Made by a program: the position numbers and the translations under genes. The notes below the pieces were generated by a model. It saw only the letters and a list, made by a program, of their open reading frames with translations. It did not search any database and was not told the DNA's origin. From positions 428 to 7,358 of the forward strand of contig DUJH01000041.1 of NCBI GenBank assembly GCA_013329905.1: a stretch of DNA of 6,931 bases, read 5' to 3'. This DNA comes from Candidatus Thalassarchaeaceae archaeon. Lineage in GTDB: Archaea > Thermoplasmatota > Poseidoniia > Poseidoniales > Thalassarchaeaceae. Shown piece after piece: positions 6,078-6,931 of the stretch (position 1 is the first letter of the stretch; each line of letters starts with the position of its first letter).

Positions 6078-6931
6078 GTGACTCGTATCGGGCTGCTGGT
6101 CAATCCCGACGCTGGGTTAGGCGGACGCTTGGGTCTGAAGGGATCTGACGGTCAGGCCGAGTTCGCACGCGCGCAGGGTGCCGAGGATCGGGCTGGACCA
6201 CGCGTTGCTATCGCCCTCGCACATTTCGCGCGGCTGCGCAAGGACCCATCAACCATCGAATGGATTACCAGCGAAGGGCGGATGGGAACCGACTGGATTG
6301 GCAGCGATTTAGAGATCGGTTCGGTGTCCACAATCCACACTTCTTCTGGCTTGACAACTTCTGAGGACACCGCTGGCTTAGTCGCCCAATTACTCGAATC
6401 AAACATCGATATCCTGGTTTACGGAGGCGGCGACGGCACAACCCGCGATATCGTCGCCAACCTCGAATCCGCCGGCAGGCAGAACCTACCAATCATTGGC
6501 GTGCCGTGCGGAGTCAAGATGCATTCAGGAAGTTTCGCCGCCTCTCCAAAGGCGGCGGCAGAAGTGCTCTCTGCTTGGCTTGATGGAGAACTATTGCTGG
6601 CGAGTACGGAGGTTTTGGACCTCGATGAGGAGGTCTATCGGCAAGGGCGTTGGGTCGTTCGGCTGTACGCTGAGGCGATGACTCCGGCGAGTCCGCGGTG
6701 GATGCAAGGGGCCAAACAGCGCGTCGAAGCGAGCGGTGAAGAAGAGGTCCTCGAAGGACTTGCTGACCACGTTCAAGAACTTCTAATGGGCGACGAGAGA
6801 TTACTCATATGGGGCTCAGGTGGAACACTCAGGACTATCGGAAATCAGGTTGGAATTACACCGAGTTTGCTTGGGATTGATGCGAGTGTCGGCGGCGAAC
6901 AGGTCGGAACTGATCTGAATGAGGTTGACCT
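6078..6931 (+). CDS. ATP-NAD kinase-like protein, COG3199 type (N-terminal part, 3' end outside window)
   Basis: The 284 visible residues match the COG3199 family of predicted ATP-NAD kinases related to AcoX, usually about 370 residues, so roughly the last quarter is missing. Motifs visible are IGLLVNPDAGLGGRLGLKGS (residues 4-23), where the family has NP-x-AG-x-GG; the diacylglycerol/NAD-kinase glycine loop GGDGT (117-121, here preceded by an extra Gly); T122-R-D-I; the IGVPCGVKMHSG loop (140-151); WGSGGTLRTIG (245-255); and LLGIDA (264-269). The GGDGT loop binds ATP or the dinucleotide in NAD kinases, so phosphorylation of NAD or a related substrate is likely but unproven for this branch. 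GTG at 6078 is the only start between the in-frame stop at 6054 and the conserved N-terminus, and it has no SD. The gene is divergent from arcC with a shared promoter region. Confidence 0.88.
   Translation, partial: MTRIGLLVNPDAGLGGRLGLKGSDGQAEFARAQGAEDRAGPRVAIALAHFARLRKDPSTIEWITSEGRMGTDWIGSDLEIGSVSTIHTSSGLTTSEDTAGLVAQLLESNIDILVYGGGDGTTRDIVANLESAGRQNLPIIGVPCGVKMHSGSFAASPKAAAEVLSAWLDGELLLASTEVLDLDEEVYRQGRWVVRLYAEAMTPASPRWMQGAKQRVEASGEEEVLEGLADHVQELLMGDERLLIWGSGGTLRTIGNQVGITPSLLGIDASVGGEQVGTDLNEVD

Noticed and set aside
6152..6492. Minus-strand open frames opposite the COG3199 gene
   Set aside because: The plus strand encodes clear family motifs through this whole stretch, and the minus-strand products are compositionally biased.

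Overview
The window reads as a protein-dense stretch of an archaeal chromosome, most likely a Thermoplasmatota lineage such as the marine group II (Poseidoniales) plankton. The signs are indirect. There is a large secreted protein of Ig/PKD-like domains with many N-glycosylation sequons and one C-terminal membrane anchor. The two divergent genes at the right lack Shine-Dalgarno sites and share a TATA-like box at the spacing expected for leaderless archaeal transcripts. The protein families present fit an archaeon. No rRNA or other phylogenetic marker is present, so this placement is inference. A bacterial-type ThrRS is the one feature that weakens it.

Layout, left to right: (1) 1-1287 (+), the C-terminal 428 residues of an anchored surface protein whose 5' end lies outside the window. 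(2) 1378-3096 (+), an unrecognised 572-residue protein with six predicted membrane helices followed by a long Ala/Glu-rich helical domain built from about six degenerate repeats of 58-73 residues. (3) 3105-5054 (-), threonyl-tRNA synthetase (thrS), convergent with gene 2 across only 8 bp. (4) 5116-6024 (-), carbamate kinase (arcC), 61 bp upstream of thrS and probably in the same transcript. (5) 6078-6931 (+), the first 284 residues of a COG3199-type ATP-NAD kinase-like protein, divergent from arcC and running off the right edge. No RNA genes, mobile elements or CRISPR arrays were seen, and no stretch longer than 90 bp lacks a gene.

The genes do not form one obvious pathway. Genes 1 and 2 may be a cell-envelope pair. 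thrS and arcC look like an operon of housekeeping and metabolic functions. arcC and the COG3199 gene are tied by a 53-bp divergent promoter region whose centre holds one AT-rich element flanked by a perfect 7-bp inverted repeat, which suggests joint control. The other notable signal is compositional. Synonymous third positions switch between G/T-ending and C/A-ending blocks within single genes, without regard to gene borders or direction. Nothing here is a clearly new system; the best candidates for follow-up are the shared divergent promoter, the repeat-built membrane protein and the skew mosaic.
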